Of a stretch of DNA of 64,000 nt, positions 53,433 through 63,199 are shown piece after piece (within the stretch, counting starts at the first letter, position 1; every line of letters begins with the position of its first letter). The notes beneath the pieces are model-generated. The model had not been told where the DNA came from and ran no database searches. It worked only from the letters and a program-made list of their open reading frames with translations. The stretch is from Terriglobia bacterium (lineage in GTDB: Bacteria; Acidobacteriota; Terriglobia; Terriglobales; Acidobacteriaceae), in NCBI GenBank assembly GCA_020072845.1, contig JAIQGF010000013.1:1-64000 (forward strand). Direction: 5' to 3'. Position numbers and translations under genes: made by a program.

Positions 53433-55439
53433 ATGACGATCAGTAGAAAGCTGTACCTGAATTTCGGGGCGATCCTGGCACTGCTGCTGGTCCTGTTCAT
53501 CGTCAACCTCACCGCGGTGCGGCGCGAGCACGCGGCCCGCGCCTCGGCGTCGCGCGCGCTGGAACTGGCGCAGGAAGGCGCGTCGGTCCGCTTCCAGATG
53601 ATGCAGAACCGGCTGTACCTGCGCAATTACCTGCTCAGCGGCGACTCGCGGGAAGTGGACAGGATGGAGGAAGGCATCGCGCGCCTGCATGCGAAGCTCC
53701 AAGACCTGATGTCCAAGGTGAATTCCGAGGGCCATCGCACCGCCCTGCAGCGCCTGAGCGAGGCCGAGCGACAATGGGAATCCGGCTTCGCGCGCCCGCT
53801 GCTGGACAAGCGCAAGCTGGTGGACACCGGCGCCACCACCGTGGCCGAACTCCAGATTTACTACCTGCAGCTCAATCCCAGCTTGTGGATGAAAACCTCC
53901 ACCGGGTTCCTGGACGAGGGCGAAGCCGCCAACACCACCCTGCTGGAATCGGAACGGAAGAAAGGCGAAGCCGCAACCTCGGCCACGATTGTCTTCAGCA
54001 TCGTCGGCACGTTGCTGGCAATCCTGCTGGGCATCGTAATTTCGTACAAGACGGCGAAGTCCATCACCGATCCGCTGCAGCAATTGATTGGCGTGGCCCG
54101 CGATATCGGCAAGTCCGGCGACCTGGACCATGAAGTGGACAGCAACCGCAAAGACGAGGTCGGAGAGCTGGCGCGGAGCTTCAGCTCGATGGTGACTTAC
54201 CTGCGCGAGATGGCCGCGGTTTCCGAATCCATCGCCGGCGGCGACCTGGCGGTGGAAGTGAGCCCGCGGTCATCGCGCGACACCCTGGGCAATGCCTTCG
54301 TCAAGATGATCGAAGGCCTGCGCGCGCTGGTGAGCAGCGTCCGCGACAGCGCGGCGCAAGTAGCCAGCGGGTCCAACCAGGTGGCGGGGGCCTCCGACGA
54401 GTCGGCCAAAATCAGTCTCAACGCGGCCTCGGCGATTGATGAAGTCACCAGCACCATGCACGAGATGACGATCAACGTGCAGAACATGGTGAAGAACACG
54501 CAGGTGCAGGCCTCGAGCGTGAGCGAAACCTCGGCCTCGATCGACCAGATGGTCACCTCGATACAGCGCGTGGCCGACACGGCCAAGGTGTTGCTCGACA
54601 TCAGCCAGCGGTCGCGGGACGAAGTGCAGAGCGGCATCAGCACGATGGAAAAGGCGACCGACGGCCTGACGCGCATCAACCGCTCCATTTCGTCCTCCGG
54701 CGAAATCATCGGCGTGCTCGGACTGCGCGCCGACGATATCGGCAAGATCGTGGAGGTGATTGACGATCTGGCCGAGCAAACCAACCTGCTGGCGCTGAAC
54801 GCGGCCATCGAAGCGGCGCGCGCCGGCGAACACGGGCTGGGATTTGCCGTGGTCGCCGATGAAGTGCGCAAGCTGGCGGAAAAATCGGCGCAGTCCACCA
54901 AGGAAATCGCCGAACTCATCGCCAGCATTCAGAAGGAAGCGCGCAAAGCGGTGGACAACATGGAGAAGAGCACCGGCATCGTGAACGAAGGCATCAGCCT
55001 GGGCAACGACCTGAACCTGGCGCTGCGCAAGATCTCCACCGTGGTCACCGAGGTGTACAAATTCGCGCAAGAGATCGGCGCCGCCACCAACGAGCAGTCC
55101 CACGGTTCGTCGCAGATTGCCCGGGCGACCACGCGCCTCAACGAGATCACCCACGAGATCAACTCCGCCGTGGAGGAACAGGCTTCCGGCACGCAAGCGG
55201 TGGTGAAGGCCATGGACCGCATGCGCGAACTGGTGCAGCGCTCCACGTCGGGTTCCACCGAGCTGGCGGCCTCCTCCGAGCAGATGTCGAAGATGTCGCG
55301 CAGTTTGCTGGAAGCCATGGACCGCTTCGTGCTCGATGGCTACAACGGCAACGGCAACGGCCGCAAGGCGGCGCGGACGCCGGCGCCGGAGCGGAAACGC
55401 GTGTCACCGGAGAGCTACGCGGCCGTGGCGCAATCTTAG
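53433..55439 (+). CDS. Methyl-accepting chemotaxis protein
   Basis: 668 residues from ATG 53433 with AAGGAG 5 nt upstream. TM1 at about 10-30, a periplasmic four-helix sensor (about 31-180), TM2 at about 181-203, HAMP (about 204-258) and a full cytoplasmic signalling domain with the intact hairpin tip [19 protein letters not shown] and [14 protein letters not shown]. Likely partner of the CheW, CheA, CheR and CheB encoded next. The C-terminal tail has an asparagine/glycine-rich linker but no clear CheR-binding pentapeptide (NWETF). Confidence 0.95.
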   Translation: MTISRKLYLNFGAILALLLVLFIVNLTAVRREHAARASASRALELAQEGASVRFQMMQNRLYLRNYLLSGDSREVDRMEEGIARLHAKLQDLMSKVNSEGHRTALQRLSEAERQWESGFARPLLDKRKLVDTGATTVAELQIYYLQLNPSLWMKTSTGFLDEGEAANTTLLESERKKGEAATSATIVFSIVGTLLAILLGIVISYKTAKSITDPLQQLIGVARDIGKSGDLDHEVDSNRKDEVGELARSFSSMVTYLREMAAVSESIAGGDLAVEVSPRSSRDTLGNAFVKMIEGLRALVSSVRDSAAQVASGSNQVAGASDESAKISLNAASAIDEVTSTMHEMTINVQNMVKNTQVQASSVSETSASIDQMVTSIQRVADTAKVLLDISQRSRDEVQSGISTMEKATDGLTRINRSISSSGEIIGVLGLRADDIGKIVEVIDDLAEQTNLLALNAAIEAARAGEHGLGFAVVADEVRKLAEKSAQSTKEIAELIASIQKEARKAVDNMEKSTGIVNEGISLGNDLNLALRKISTVVTEVYKFAQEIGAATNEQSHGSSQIARATTRLNEITHEINSAVEEQASGTQAVVKAMDRMRELVQRSTSGSTELAASSEQMSKMSRSLLEAMDRFVLDGYNGNGNGRKAARTPAPERKRVSPESYAAVAQS

Positions 55440-55445
55440 AGGACG

Positions 55446-55904
55446 ATGGCGAAGGACCTACAGATCGTCGGCTTCCGCATCGGGCGCGAGACCTTCGGAC
55501 TGCCGATCTCGCTGGTGCATGAAATCGTGCGCCCGCCGGAGATCACCAACGTCCCGCACGCGCCGGAGTACGTGGAAGGCGTGATGAACCTGCGCGGGCG
55601 CATCGTGCCGGTCATCGACCTGCGCCGGCGGTTCGGCGGCGCCGCCACCGAGAACAGCCGGAAAAATCGCGTGCTGGTGGTGGACGTGGAGTCGAGGGCG
55701 GTCGGGCTGATCGTGGACAGCGCCTCGGAAGTGCTGAAGATCAGCGACGCGCAAATCGAGCCCCCGCCCAATGTTCTCACCGATGCCGCCACCAGCTACG
55801 TGACCGGCGTGGCCAAGTACCAGGGACGGCTCATCATCCTGGTGGACCTGAGACGGATTTTGCAGAGCGGCGAGTTGCGCCTGCCCGCGGCCGCGGGCGC
55901 GTAA
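55446..55904 (+). CDS. cheW: Chemotaxis coupling protein CheW
   Basis: 152 residues: KDLQIVGFRIGRETFGLPISLVHEIVRPPEITNVPHAPEYVEGVMNLRG start of the SH3-like CheW fold, then RIVPVIDLRRRFG and VGLIVDSASEVLKI. Bridges MCP and CheA. Six nucleotides after the mcp stop, in the same operon. Confidence 0.95.
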   Translation: MAKDLQIVGFRIGRETFGLPISLVHEIVRPPEITNVPHAPEYVEGVMNLRGRIVPVIDLRRRFGGAATENSRKNRVLVVDVESRAVGLIVDSASEVLKISDAQIEPPPNVLTDAATSYVTGVAKYQGRLIILVDLRRILQSGELRLPAAAGA

Positions 55905-55914
55905 GCAAACGATT

Positions 55915-56820
55915 ATGACGAGCGCGGCAGTTCCGTTGTCCGAACCCGAGTTGAAGCTGCTGCAGACCCTGGTCTACCAGGAATGCGGCATGTTCTTCGA
56001 CGAGCGCCGCGCTCATTTTCTCCAGGACCGCCTGCAGCGCCGGCTGCGCGCCTGCCGCCTGGAGTCGTTCTACAGCTATTACCGCCTGCTGACCAGCCGC
56101 GAGGGACGCACCGAACTGGCGGCGTTGCTGGAAAACTTGACCATCAACGAGACCAGCTTCTTCCGCAACAAGCCCCAACTCGACCTGTTTCACAAGGTGA
56201 CGATGGAAGAGCTGATGCGCAAGAAGCATTCCGAGCGCGACTTCTCCATCCGCATCTGGAGCGCGGGCTGCTCCACCGGCCAGGAGCCGTTCACCATCGC
56301 CATGCTGTTGTGCGACGGGCTGGCGTACTACACGCTGCGCAACGCGCCCCCGGCCGGCCTGGATCTTCCCTCACCCAAGCCGCTGGTTCCGCACCCGTGG
56401 AAGGTGGAAATCCTGGCGTCGGATATCAGTTATTCCGCCCTGCGAACGGCGCAGGAGGGCAGTTACAGCGAGCAGCAGATGGAACCGGTGGATTTTATGT
56501 ACCGCCTGCGTTACTTCGACAGGATCGGCGCGCATTACACGGTCAAGGACTCGGTGAAACAGGTGGTGAAGTTCGATTTTCACAATCTCAAGACCGAATA
56601 CCTGCCGCAGGGCATGGACATTATTTTCTGCCGCAACGTGATGATCTATTTCGACGAGCCGGAACAGAAACGGCTGGTGGAAAAGCTCTACCGCTGCCTG
56701 CGTCCCGGCGGGTATCTATTCGTGGGCCACGCGGAATCGCTGTTTGGGCTGAGCGACAAGTTCCGCATGATCCACCAGAACAACGGGACCGCCTACCAGC
56801 GCAACGAGGTGCAAGCGTGA
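55915..56820 (+). CDS. cheR: Chemotaxis protein methyltransferase CheR
   Basis: 301 residues. N-terminal helical domain with CGMFFDERRAHFLQDRLQRRL, then LLENLTINETSFFRNKPQL and the SAM site IWSAGCSTGQEPFTIAM, ILASDISYSALRTAQEG and DIIFCRNVMIYFDEP. It methylates glutamates of the MCPs. Its stop overlaps the GTG start of cheA. Confidence 0.95.
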   Translation: MTSAAVPLSEPELKLLQTLVYQECGMFFDERRAHFLQDRLQRRLRACRLESFYSYYRLLTSREGRTELAALLENLTINETSFFRNKPQLDLFHKVTMEELMRKKHSERDFSIRIWSAGCSTGQEPFTIAMLLCDGLAYYTLRNAPPAGLDLPSPKPLVPHPWKVEILASDISYSALRTAQEGSYSEQQMEPVDFMYRLRYFDRIGAHYTVKDSVKQVVKFDFHNLKTEYLPQGMDIIFCRNVMIYFDEPEQKRLVEKLYRCLRPGGYLFVGHAESLFGLSDKFRMIHQNNGTAYQRNEVQA

Positions 56821-58931
56821 GCTCTCATTCCGACGAACGCGCGACCGAAATGCGGGACTTGTTCTTCCAGAGCGCCCAGGAGCTGTTGCAGGCGCTCAAC
56901 GAGCAGGGTCTCGCCCTAGAAAAGGATGCGGCCAACCGGGAGGCGGTGCGCGAAATCCGCCGCGTGGTGCACACCCTGAAGGGCGATTCGGCCGCCTGCG
57001 GTTTCCGTGAACTCAGCGATCTGGCGCACGAATTGGAAGACGTTTTGTCACCCGAAATCGCCGCCTCCAACGCCGCCTCGCTGCCGGAAATCGTGCTCAG
57101 TGCCGCCGACATGTTCGACGCCATGTGCGCCGCCTACCGCGCCCGGTTGGACCCGCCGAACGGCGATCCGCTGCGCGCCATGATCTGGCGCATGGCCCAG
57201 CAGCCATCCGCGCCCAAAGTCCTGGGAAAGATGAAGCCCAGTTTCGCCTGGACCGAGTACGAGCAACTCGCCATGGCGGAAGCGGCGGGCCGCGGGCTGC
57301 ACGTTTACGAAATCGCCGTCGCCATCGAGGCCGGGTGTCCCCTGCGCGCCGCCGGCATCGCGTTGCTGAAGAAAGTTCTGCAGGAAGCGGGAACCCTGCT
57401 GGCCAGCTCGCTCGAGGAAGCGCGATGGGCGGACGCCGGCCAGGTGGAATTCGCCATCGCCAGCGATCGCGATCAGCATTGGTTGAGCAACAAGTGCCGC
57501 CTTCCGGGGGTGGTGGCGCAAGTTGCGGTCGAAAAGTTTGTACCAGCGTTGGAACTCACCCATGAGGACGTCGCCGCGGCAACCACTGCGGCCGCGCCCT
57601 CTGCGGTGGGCTCAACCCAGGCCGCTGCGGCGCCGCCGAACCACCACGGCGCTCCCGACGCCGCCGTGAACCGCATCGCCGCTTACGCGGAAAACACGCT
57701 GCGCGTGGATGCCGAGCGCATTGACAACCTGCTCGACCTGGTGGGCGAGCTGGTGATCGGTAAATCCATGCTGCACCAGTTGCTGCACGAATTCACGTCG
57801 AGGTCGCCGAAAGATCCGCTGCGCGCCAAGTTCGCCGATGCCCTGGCCTTCCAGTCGCAGGTATTGAACGCGCTGCAGCGCTCGGCGATGAAAATCCGCA
57901 TGGTGCCGGTTGACCAACTGTTCCGCCGCTTCCCGCGCCTGGTGCGCGATGTCGCGAAGCTCTGCGGCAAGGATGTCACCCTCGAGATGAGCGGCCAGGA
58001 AACTGATCTCGATAAGGGGCTGCTCGACGCGCTTGCCGAACCGCTGGTTCACCTGATCCGTAATGCCGTGGATCACGGCATCGAAACGCCGTCGGAGCGC
58101 AGCGCCGCGGGCAAACCTGAGCAGGGCGCCATCCGCCTGCATGCCTGCCATCAGGGCAACCAGGTGGTGATCGAGATCAGCGACGACGGCCACGGAATTG
58201 ACGCCGCCGCCGTGCTGGCCAAGGCGGTGTCGCGCGGGCTGGCGACCCCCGACCAGGCGGCGCGGATGAGCGAAACCGACGCCGTCGAATTCATTTTCGA
58301 GCCCGGCTTCAGCACCGCCGAGCGCATCAGCGAAATCTCCGGGCGCGGCGTCGGCATGGACGTGGTGAAAACCGCCCTGCAGAAGCTGAAGGGCAACATT
58401 AGCATCGAGACGCATCCCGGCCGCGGCACCACCTTCCAGTTGCGCCTGCCGCTGACCCTGGCCATTATCCGCGCCATGCTCTTCCGCGTTGCCGAGCGCC
58501 TGTATGCCATCCCGCTGGAGTCGGTGCTGGAAATCGCACGCGCCAGTGAGGCCGACATTCACCGCGTGGACAGCCACGAGGTGCTGCAACTCCGCAACGA
58601 GGTGCTCACGCTGGTCCGCCTGAACCGGCTGGCGCCCGCGGCCACCGGCCACGAAGACGGGCGCGTCTTCGTCATCGTGATCGGCAGCGGCGAGCGCAAG
58701 TTCGGACTGGTGGTGGACAAGCTGGTGGGCGAGGAAGAACTGGTGATCAAGCCGCTGGACGAGACCGTCGTCGCCAGCGAACTGGTCAGCGGCGCCTCCA
58801 TTCTCGGCGACGGGACGGTGGTGCTGATCCTCAACGTCGGCGAAGTCCTGCGCAAGTTCGCGCGCGCGCGCCTCAATCCCGCTTCGATTCCTGCTGCCGG
58901 CAACGGACGGTCGATGGAGGCCACGGCGTGA
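56817..58931 (+). CDS. cheA: Chemotaxis histidine kinase CheA
   Basis: 704 residues from GTG 56817 (overlap GTGA with cheR; ATG at 56850 is possible). P1/Hpt with H52 in VVHTLKGDSAACGF, a P2-like regulator-docking domain at about 150-240, P3 dimerisation (RVDAERIDNLLDLVGELVIGKSML), P4 ATPase (LIRNAVDHGIE, DDGHGID, GRGVGMDVVK, GRGTTFQLRLPLTLA) and a CheW-like P5. It phosphorylates CheY and CheB. All key motifs are present. Confidence 0.95.
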   Translation: MSSHSDERATEMRDLFFQSAQELLQALNEQGLALEKDAANREAVREIRRVVHTLKGDSAACGFRELSDLAHELEDVLSPEIAASNAASLPEIVLSAADMFDAMCAAYRARLDPPNGDPLRAMIWRMAQQPSAPKVLGKMKPSFAWTEYEQLAMAEAAGRGLHVYEIAVAIEAGCPLRAAGIALLKKVLQEAGTLLASSLEEARWADAGQVEFAIASDRDQHWLSNKCRLPGVVAQVAVEKFVPALELTHEDVAAATTAAAPSAVGSTQAAAAPPNHHGAPDAAVNRIAAYAENTLRVDAERIDNLLDLVGELVIGKSMLHQLLHEFTSRSPKDPLRAKFADALAFQSQVLNALQRSAMKIRMVPVDQLFRRFPRLVRDVAKLCGKDVTLEMSGQETDLDKGLLDALAEPLVHLIRNAVDHGIETPSERSAAGKPEQGAIRLHACHQGNQVVIEISDDGHGIDAAAVLAKAVSRGLATPDQAARMSETDAVEFIFEPGFSTAERISEISGRGVGMDVVKTALQKLKGNISIETHPGRGTTFQLRLPLTLAIIRAMLFRVAERLYAIPLESVLEIARASEADIHRVDSHEVLQLRNEVLTLVRLNRLAPAATGHEDGRVFVIVIGSGERKFGLVVDKLVGEEELVIKPLDETVVASELVSGASILGDGTVVLILNVGEVLRKFARARLNPASIPAAGNGRSMEATA

Positions 58932-60016
58932 GCCATCCCATCCGAGTGCTGGTGGTCGACGATTCCGCCCTGATGCGGAAGCTCATCCCGAGGATGCTGG
59001 AACGGGACGGCTCCATCCAGGTCGTCGGCACCGCCATGGACGGCGCGTTCGCGCTGGCGAAGATCGAAGAATTGAAACCGGACGTCATCACCCTCGACCT
59101 GGAAATGCCGCGCATGGATGGCACTGAAACCTTGCGCGAGATCACGCGCAAACACCGCATTCCCGTGATTGTGGTCAGCGCCCACACGACGGCGGGCGCG
59201 TCCGCGACCTTCAAGGCCCTGGCGTTGGGCGCGCTCGATTTCATCGCCAAGCCGGCCGACGCCGCCGCCGCGCGCATGGACGAAATCGCCGCCGAGCTGA
59301 TTGCGAAGATCAAGGCCGCCGCCAGCGGCAAAGTCGGCGCCGTGCCCGCGATGACGCACGTGCCGCAGCCCGCCAAGCAGCCGCGGCCCCGCACCGCGCC
59401 CAGCAGGATCGTTGCGGTTGGAATTTCGACCGGAGGACCGAACACGCTGCAGTACGTCCTGGCGCAGCTCCCGGCTGATTTCCCCGGCGCGATTCTTGTT
59501 GTGCAGCACATGCCCGAGGGCTTCACCGAGATGTTTGCCCGGCGCCTGAACGACACGTGTGCGATCGAGGTCAGGGAAGCACGCTCGGGCGACCTGCTGG
59601 CCGCGGGCCGGGCGCTGATCTGCCCCGGCAACCGGCACCTGCGCGTGCGACGGATGCCGCTCGGGCCGGTCGCGGTCTTGTCGGATGAGGATCGCGTCAA
59701 CGGACACCGCCCGTCGGTGGACGTGCTGTTCCGCTCCGTCGCGCAGGAATTTGGTCCCCGGGCGCTCGCGGTGCTCATGACCGGAATGGGCGACGACGGC
59801 GCCGACGCCATGGGCGCGGTCAAGGAGGCCGGCGGGTTGACGATCGCGCAGAACGCGGAGTCGTGCGTCGTATTTGGCATGCCGAAAGCCGCCATCGAGC
59901 GCGGCCATGCCGCCCGCGTGCTCTCGCTCGACGCGCTGGTGAATACGCTCCAGGCGCAATGCGGCGTGGTGCATGCGGCGCCGGCGGGCAATACCGTGCC
60001 GCAGCCGGCAGTGTAA
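58928..60016 (+). CDS. cheB: Chemotaxis response regulator methylesterase CheB
   Basis: 362 residues from GTG 58928 (GTGA overlap with cheA). Receiver domain with D57 (VITLDLEMP) and methylesterase domain with S167 (VAVGISTGGP), H194 (VVQHMPEGFT) and D290 (MTGMGDDGADAM). It removes methyl groups from MCPs, opposing CheR. The alanine/lysine/proline-rich linker at about 125-158 is typical. Confidence 0.95.
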   Translation: MSHPIRVLVVDDSALMRKLIPRMLERDGSIQVVGTAMDGAFALAKIEELKPDVITLDLEMPRMDGTETLREITRKHRIPVIVVSAHTTAGASATFKALALGALDFIAKPADAAAARMDEIAAELIAKIKAAASGKVGAVPAMTHVPQPAKQPRPRTAPSRIVAVGISTGGPNTLQYVLAQLPADFPGAILVVQHMPEGFTEMFARRLNDTCAIEVREARSGDLLAAGRALICPGNRHLRVRRMPLGPVAVLSDEDRVNGHRPSVDVLFRSVAQEFGPRALAVLMTGMGDDGADAMGAVKEAGGLTIAQNAESCVVFGMPKAAIERGHAARVLSLDALVNTLQAQCGVVHAAPAGNTVPQPAV

Positions 60017-60024
60017 GGAAATTC

Positions 60025-60092
60025 GGTCGTAAGTCGTTGGTCGTTAGTCGTTCGCAGGTTGGTTTTGCCCAACGACCAGTGGCCAACGGCCA
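60025..60092. repeat. Inverted period-7 repeat (gtcgttg phrase) between cheB and cheY
   Basis: Left arm ggtcgta/agtcgtt/ggtcgtt/agtcgtt from 60025; right arm 60069-60092 (cccaacgaccagtggccaacggcc). It is the only sizeable interruption in the che operon. Same phrase as 3451-3487 and 17163-17226. Confidence 0.88.
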
Positions 60093-60105
60093 AGGGAGGT
60101 GGGTC

Positions 60106-60552
60106 ATGGAACAATTCGCGGCGCTGCTGCGCACCAAGGACAAGCAGCCGATCCGTTACCTGGTGGTGGACGATTCCATCTTCGCGCGCAAGAACCTGGC
60201 GCGCATGGTGGAGTCTTTCGGCGGACGCGTGGCGGGCGAAGCCGGCGACGGCTGTACCGCCATTACCGAATACACCCGCACGCTGCCCGATGTCGTGCTC
60301 ATGGACATCATCATGCCGCAGATGGAAGGCATTGAGGCGGCGGAGAAGATTCTCCGCTTGCACCCGCAGGCGCGCGTGGTCATGGTATCGTCGGTCGGCT
60401 ATCAGGAAAACATCATCGCCGCGCTGCAGAAAGGCGCGCGCCATTTCGTGCAGAAGCCGGTCAAGCCCGAAATCCTCTACGAAGTGGTCAAGTACGTGAT
60501 GGACGAAGACGCGACCACCGCGGTGGCAGCGGCGGCAGGAGCGGCGCGATGA
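60106..60552 (+). CDS. cheY: CheY-type response regulator
   Basis: 148 residues from ATG 60106, with GGGAGG 7 nt upstream. Receiver domain: D22/D23, phosphoacceptor D67 (VVLMDIIMPQMEG), S95/S96 and K117 (FVQKPVKPEILYEVV). Alanine-rich C-terminal tail. It carries the CheA signal; its output target is not known since no flagellar or pilus genes are near. ATGA overlap with the cheX-like gene. Confidence 0.93.
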   Translation: MEQFAALLRTKDKQPIRYLVVDDSIFARKNLARMVESFGGRVAGEAGDGCTAITEYTRTLPDVVLMDIIMPQMEGIEAAEKILRLHPQARVVMVSSVGYQENIIAALQKGARHFVQKPVKPEILYEVVKYVMDEDATTAVAAAAGAAR

Positions 60553-61022
60553 GACTGGAACTGATCCAGCCGTTCATCAACGCCGCCGACGCGGTGCTGG
60601 CGCAAAGCCTGGCGTGCAACACGCGCGTTTCCAACGTCACCATGGAACCGGAGGTTTATCGCACGCGTGGCCTGGCCGCGATCGTGACCATGAAGGGAGA
60701 CATCGAGGGGCGAATCGTCTTCGATCTCGACCGCAGGATTGCCCTGCGTGTCGCCTCGGCGATGGCCGGCAGCGAACTGTCGGATTCCGACGGCTTCGTC
60801 AGTGAAACCATCTGCGAGCTGGCCAACCAGGTGATCGGCAACGCCATCACCAGCCTCAACGATCAGGGCTTCCACTTCCGCATCCAGCCGCCCGAAATCC
60901 ACACCGCCGAACACGGTCTCGGCAGCAGCGAGGATACCGAGGCGCTGGTCATGTGCTTCGATACGCCGAGCGGCAGCGTGTTCATGAACATCGCGCTGCG
61001 CTTCCCGAAGTTTGTCGCGTAA
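60549..61022 (+). CDS. cheX: CheX-type CheY-P phosphatase
   Basis: 157 residues of the CheC/CheX/FliY family: MRLELIQPFINAADAVLAQ start as in CheX, a single phosphatase helix with the E-xx-N pair E90/N93 (ETICELANQVIGNA) and VFMNIALRFP at the end. It would dephosphorylate CheY-P encoded just before it. No CheD or CheZ is present, so this is the likely signal-termination enzyme. Confidence 0.9.
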   Translation: MRLELIQPFINAADAVLAQSLACNTRVSNVTMEPEVYRTRGLAAIVTMKGDIEGRIVFDLDRRIALRVASAMAGSELSDSDGFVSETICELANQVIGNAITSLNDQGFHFRIQPPEIHTAEHGLGSSEDTEALVMCFDTPSGSVFMNIALRFPKFVA

Positions 61023-61029
61023 GAACGAG

Positions 61030-61138
61030 GCCACGGATTTCCGCGGATCGGCACGGATAAAACAAAATCCGTGTGCATCCGCGCAAATCTGTGGCCCGTT
61101 TTTCCTCTGCGATCCTCTGCGCACTCTGTGGTTAAGAA
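61030..61138. repeat. Inverted repeat (ccacggattt...aaatctgtggc) and ctctgcg run
   Basis: Left arm gccacggatttccgcggatc and right arm gcgcaaatctgtggc around 61030-61094 can pair; a cctctgcgatcctctgcgc run follows. Located after the che operon in the convergent gap, so it may act as a bidirectional terminator. Confidence 0.75.
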
Positions 61139-61142
61139 GCGT

Positions 61143-61601
61143 TCACGAGCGCGCCAGCTCTTCGCGCGCGATCTTCTCCGCCTCCGTCTTCAGCGCTTCC
61201 AGCCAATCCTTGTGCATCGCCACCAGCGATTGCTTCATGCCGCTACCGAACAACGCCGCCACCAATCCCGAAATGTCTTCCCAGGTCTTGATCAGCGTGG
61301 TCCCATCGGGCTGCGCCTCGAAGCTGAACCAGTGCTCGCCGGTAAAGCCGGTCGTCTTGCCCACCCAACCGATCCGGTTCGGCGGAAGCGCTTCGATGAT
61401 GGTGGGCCGGAAAGAAATTCTTCGCGGATACACCAGGTCCATCAGGAACTGGCTTCCCTTTTCCCACGGCTTTCCGCTCAGCCACTTTGCCCGCCCGACC
61501 ACGCGGTTCCACCACGGCCACTCTTCCAGCTTGTGGAACTTCTGCCACACGTGTTCCGGCTTGCACTTCGCCGTGACGGAGTATTCCAGCCTGGTCGCCA
61601 T
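61143..61601 (-). CDS. SRPBCC (START-like) family protein
   Basis: 152 residues from ATG 61601 (GTG at 61607 also possible). MATRLEYSVTAKCKPEHVWQKFHKLEEWPWWN is the typical start of a polyketide cyclase/dehydrase-type START fold; then GSQFLMDLVYPRRISFRP, EHWFSFEAQPDGTTLIKTWE and a long C-terminal helix (LVAMHKDWLEALKTEAEKI). Such proteins bind hydrophobic ligands in a central pocket; the ligand is unknown. Confidence 0.83.
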   Translation of the reverse strand: MATRLEYSVTAKCKPEHVWQKFHKLEEWPWWNRVVGRAKWLSGKPWEKGSQFLMDLVYPRRISFRPTIIEALPPNRIGWVGKTTGFTGEHWFSFEAQPDGTTLIKTWEDISGLVAALFGSGMKQSLVAMHKDWLEALKTEAEKIAREELARS

Positions 61602-61613
61602 CCTCACCCCAAA

Positions 61614-61706
61614 CTAATTTGTAATTTGTAATTGGTAATTTGCAGTGTCAAGGAGCTGCTGCCGGCGGAAGTTCAAATTGCAAATTACAAATTACCAATT
61701 ACAAAT
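61614..61706. repeat. Inverted pair of period-7 repeats (tttgtaa phrase)
   Basis: Left arm tttgtaa/tttgtaa/ttggtaa/tttgca (61615-61643); right arm 61674-61706 (caaattg, caaatta, caaatta, ccaatta, caaat) is its complement. AT-rich, unlike the surrounding DNA. Fills the gap between threonine aldolase and SRPBCC genes. Confidence 0.92.
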
Positions 61707-61714
61707 CCAGCTCC

Positions 61715-62806
61715 TCATTTGACTCCGCAAATCTCGCGCACTACCTCCAGCGCCTGTTCGCAGCCGGCGCGGTCAACGTCCATGTGGGTCACGAATCGCA
61801 CCAGTTCGTTGTTCACCGTTCCGCAGAGGACGTTTTTCTCGCCGAGCTTGCGCGCGAAATCGGCGGACGCCATCCCGGTTCCGCTGATGTCGCAGATCAG
61901 GATGTTGGTCGCCACCTTGGCCGCATCCAACTTGAGCCCGGGCACGCGCGCCAACCCTTGCGCCAGGAATTTTGCGTTTTCGTGGTCCACGTGCAGGCGC
62001 TTGGGCATCTGCTCCAGGGCGATCAATCCCGCGGCGGCGAGCACGCCCGCCTGCCGCATGCCGCCGCCGAGCGATTTGCGATAGACCCGCGCTTGCGTGA
62101 TGAATTGTCTGCTTCCCACCAGCAGCGAACCCACCGGCGCGCCCAGCCCCTTGGACAGGCAGAACATGACGGAGTCGAACTTGCGCGTGATCTCCGCCAC
62201 CGGCTTGCCCAGCGTTACCGACGCGTTGAAGACGCGCGCCCCGTCCAGGTGGACCGGCAAACCGGCGGCGTGGGCGCCGTCGCAAATTTCGTCCGCGACA
62301 TCTTGCGGGTACACGGTGCCCCCGGCCATGTTGTGCGTGTTCTCCAGCGACACTAGCCCGGTCTGCGCGTAGTAATAAGTCTTGGGCGAGATCTTGCGCT
62401 CCACCTGCGCCCAGCGCAGGATGCCGTCCTCGCCGTGGATCGGGCGGGCCAGGCAGCCGGAAAAGTGCGCCATCATCGCCATCTCGTAGTTGAAGACGTG
62501 GCAGCGCTCCTCGCAAATAATTTCCTGGCCGGGCCGCGTATGGATCTTGATCGCGACCGTGTTGCCCATGGTGCCGCTGGGCACGAAAATCGCGGCTTCG
62601 CGCCCGAAAATTTCCGCTGCGCGCTGCTCCAGGCGGTTGATGGTCGGGTCTTCGCCGTAAACGTCGTCACCGACCTCCGCCTCCGCCATCGCGCGCCGCA
62701 TCTCCGGCGTGGGCTTGGTGACGGTGTCGCTGCGCAGGTCGACCGTGATGACGTGCGTGCGCTGCCCGGTGTTGGCCGCGGATCCGGTGGAGGTAAGGGT
62801 GCTCAT
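61715..62806 (-). CDS. ltaE: Low-specificity L-threonine aldolase
   Basis: 363-residue PLP enzyme that cleaves threonine and allo-threonine to glycine and acetaldehyde. [32 protein letters not shown] is diagnostic; [22 protein letters not shown] and the PLP lysine in [19 protein letters not shown] are present. The N-terminal about 20 residues (serine/threonine-rich) are extra, so the true start could be later, but the ATG at 62806 is the only good one. Confidence 0.93.
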   Translation of the reverse strand: MSTLTSTGSAANTGQRTHVITVDLRSDTVTKPTPEMRRAMAEAEVGDDVYGEDPTINRLEQRAAEIFGREAAIFVPSGTMGNTVAIKIHTRPGQEIICEERCHVFNYEMAMMAHFSGCLARPIHGEDGILRWAQVERKISPKTYYYAQTGLVSLENTHNMAGGTVYPQDVADEICDGAHAAGLPVHLDGARVFNASVTLGKPVAEITRKFDSVMFCLSKGLGAPVGSLLVGSRQFITQARVYRKSLGGGMRQAGVLAAAGLIALEQMPKRLHVDHENAKFLAQGLARVPGLKLDAAKVATNILICDISGTGMASADFARKLGEKNVLCGTVNNELVRFVTHMDVDRAGCEQALEVVREICGVK

Positions 62807-62924
62807 GGAAGTTCTCGTTGAAAACGATAGAATCGATTCGCCAGTCTAATGAATTCGACTTGCAGCGGGCAAGGTATCCACCCTGGATGACCTGAAGTCA
62901 AAGACGATCGGACAGTTAATTCTG

Positions 62925-63191
62925 GTGGTCGGTTCTATCTGGTACGTCCTTGTTTTTTTTTGGCTACCACCAATTGCGCTGGTCCTTGGTTCTCTAGGAT
63001 TGCCGGATGTCGCGGGTAAGGCTGTTCTGCGTGCGGAATTTGCGGTTTCGGCTGCGTTGGCCGCCTTCGGGTTTGTAATTTGGCGCCGGGCGGTTGGAAA
63101 GCCGTGGCTGGCGACTTATGTTGTCGTCATCTCGTGCGCGCTTTTGGCCGTTTTCGGTGTCTTCTGGATGTATGACTGGATTCACCTGTGA
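62925..63191 (+). CDS. Putative small membrane protein
   Basis: 88 residues from GTG 62925, with three hydrophobic helices (about 3-25, 33-52 and 60-84) and few charges. The frame is open further upstream (LDDLKSKTIGQLIL), but without ATG/GTG/TTG. Lower GC than neighbours. No family recognised and no strong ribosome-binding site. Confidence 0.45.
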   Translation: MVGSIWYVLVFFWLPPIALVLGSLGLPDVAGKAVLRAEFAVSAALAAFGFVIWRRAVGKPWLATYVVVISCALLAVFGVFWMYDWIHL

Positions 63192-63199
63192 AACTGAGA

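Noticed and set aside
55983-56816. In-frame extension of cheA upstream through cheR
   Set aside because: The extension lies wholly within cheR in another frame; the GTGA overlap and the conserved Hpt start place cheA at 56817.
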